DNA of 51,647 nt, from assembly GCA_045611845.1 (NCBI GenBank), contig JAZKXZ010000008.1, forward strand, positions 1-51,647, given 5' to 3'. Both the position numbers and the translations under genes were made by a program. The stretch is from Enterocola sp045611845. Its GTDB lineage: Bacteria > Bacteroidota > Bacteroidia > Bacteroidales > Paludibacteraceae. Positions 50,808 through 51,647 of this stretch are shown in pieces (within the stretch, counting starts at the first letter, position 1; every line of letters starts with the position of its first letter). The notes under the pieces were generated by a model, which saw only the letters and a list, made by a program, of their open reading frames with translations, had not been told where the DNA came from and did not search any database.

Positions 50808-51647
50808 ATGAAAAAAATGCAGAATTACTTGTTACTTCTGATGCTGCTATTTGGTAATGCGATAGCTGTTTTAGCAAGTAACTACGGCGATGTCTATAAG
50901 GCAACTCGCTCGGATTTCCGCGATGAGTCTATTTACTTTGTAATGACGACTCGTTTCTTCGACGGAGATGAATCAAACAACGTACAATGTTGGGATAATC
51001 AATCTGCCAATGCAGACGACCCACCTTGGCGTGGAGACTTCAAAGGTCTTATTGAGAGATTAGATTACATTAAAGCTATGGGCTTTACTGCAGTGTGGAT
51101 TACTCCAATTGTGGAAAATGCTTCAGGCTATGACTATCACGGCTATCACGCTCACGACTTTAGCAAAGTAGATCACCGCTATGAGTCTAAAGGTGTTGGT
51201 TTCCAAGAACTTATCAATGCTGCTCACGCAAAGGGTATGAAAATTATCCTTGATATCGTTCTTAACCACACAGGTAACTTCGGTGAAGCAAATCTTTGCA
51301 AACTATTTACTCGTGACACCACAATCACTAAACAAGCAGACATTGATGCTTGTATGATTCCTTATACCAAAAAAGATGGTGGTAAATTGCCAGATAATTA
51401 TTTAAGCAGTGTAGAAAAACAATATGGTTGGCGTTTGGCTCAAATGAAGAATACAGATGGTCAAAACAACGATAGCAAAAACTATTGGCACCACTATGCT
51501 CACTTCAACTGGGATAATCATACGCGTTGGCATGGTCAAATTGCAGGTGACTGCGTGGACTTAAATACAGAAAACCCAGCTGTGACTAATTATTTAGTAG
51601 AATGCTATGGTAAATTCATTGCAATGGGTGTGGATGGCTTCCGTATT
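50808..51647 (+). CDS. secreted alpha-amylase-type glycoside hydrolase (GH13), 5' part
   Basis: 280 codons up to the window edge; the 3' end lies outside. Signal peptide MKKMQNYLLLLMLLFGNAIAVLA. The (beta/alpha)8 start is IYFVMTTRFFDGD, followed by the DFKGLIERLDYIKAMGFTAVWITPI segment. Conserved region I is DIVLNHTGN; region II begins with MGVDGFRI just before the catalytic Asp would appear. The export signal suggests periplasmic or surface starch or alpha-glucan degradation. No Sus genes are visible in the window. Confidence 0.9.
   Translation, partial: MKKMQNYLLLLMLLFGNAIAVLASNYGDVYKATRSDFRDESIYFVMTTRFFDGDESNNVQCWDNQSANADDPPWRGDFKGLIERLDYIKAMGFTAVWITPIVENASGYDYHGYHAHDFSKVDHRYESKGVGFQELINAAHAKGMKIILDIVLNHTGNFGEANLCKLFTRDTTITKQADIDACMIPYTKKDGGKLPDNYLSSVEKQYGWRLAQMKNTDGQNNDSKNYWHHYAHFNWDNHTRWHGQIAGDCVDLNTENPAVTNYLVECYGKFIAMGVDGFRI

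Overview
The window is a contiguous piece of an AT-rich chromosome from the phylum Bacteroidota, most likely order Bacteroidales. Three things point there. The F1Fo ATP synthase genes run in the order D-C-(small membrane protein)-B-E-F-H-A-G. Several intergenic regions carry promoters of the Bacteroides type (-33 TTTG or TTG, 19-20 nt, -7 TAnnTTTG). Many neighbours are Bacteroidales-restricted families (DUF5606, DUF4199, and DUF6048/DUF6452/DUF7935-like proteins). No species can be named from sequence alone.

Layout. 1-7.1 kb: ATP synthase operon (minus). 7.1-11.3 kb: purC, phoH and the dTDP-rhamnose genes rfbD, rfbC, rfbA (minus). 11.5 kb: tRNA-Asn with its own promoter and terminator. 11.6-15.8 kb: DUF5606, iorB, iorA and dnaB (minus). 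15.9-18.3 kb: a Cys/His-rich small membrane protein and a TonB-dependent receptor with a His-rich N-terminus, probably metal related. 18.3-27.7 kb: an accessory and defence region. It holds a roughly 340-nt structured RNA with its own promoter and intrinsic terminator, a PLD-nuclease/SNF2-helicase fusion, an Eco57I-like DNA methylase, an AbiGi-family abortive-infection protein, a 56-aa ORF, a set of 23-bp-period direct repeats, and an LPD3-like gene. 27.7-29.7 kb: a metallo-hydrolase and an RsmF-like rRNA methyltransferase with no ordinary start codon. 29.8-36.1 kb: surface polysaccharide genes (initiating sugar transferase, Wzi-like barrel, wbpE-wbpD-wbpB). 36.3-38.4 kb: a ClpB without its N-terminal domain behind a sigma-54-like promoter. 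38.5-42.1 kb: a six-gene operon of envelope proteins, a glycosyltransferase and a nitroreductase. 42.3-50.6 kb: housekeeping genes thiL, ispE, rlmD, prs, glyA and ftsK. 50.8 kb to the end: the 5' part of a secreted GH13 amylase.

How the parts fit. The ATP synthase and biosynthetic genes form long co-directional transcription units. The wbp genes make a 2,3-diamino-uronic acid nucleotide sugar and sit beside an initiating sugar transferase, as expected for an O-antigen-like or anionic LPS. The defence region looks like a restriction-modification-type pair followed by a partial abortive-infection locus. A sharp rise in AT content starts at the methylase NPPY motif and continues through the AbiGi gene, which suggests recent exchange.

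The least ordinary signals are non-coding. First, the structured RNA contains two mutually exclusive helices, one of them a terminator, just before the helicase gene. Second, a dispersed intergenic repeat family has conserved flanks and hairpins that differ in sequence but stay paired. Third, the 23-bp iterons stand between the AbiGi locus and the LPD3-like gene.
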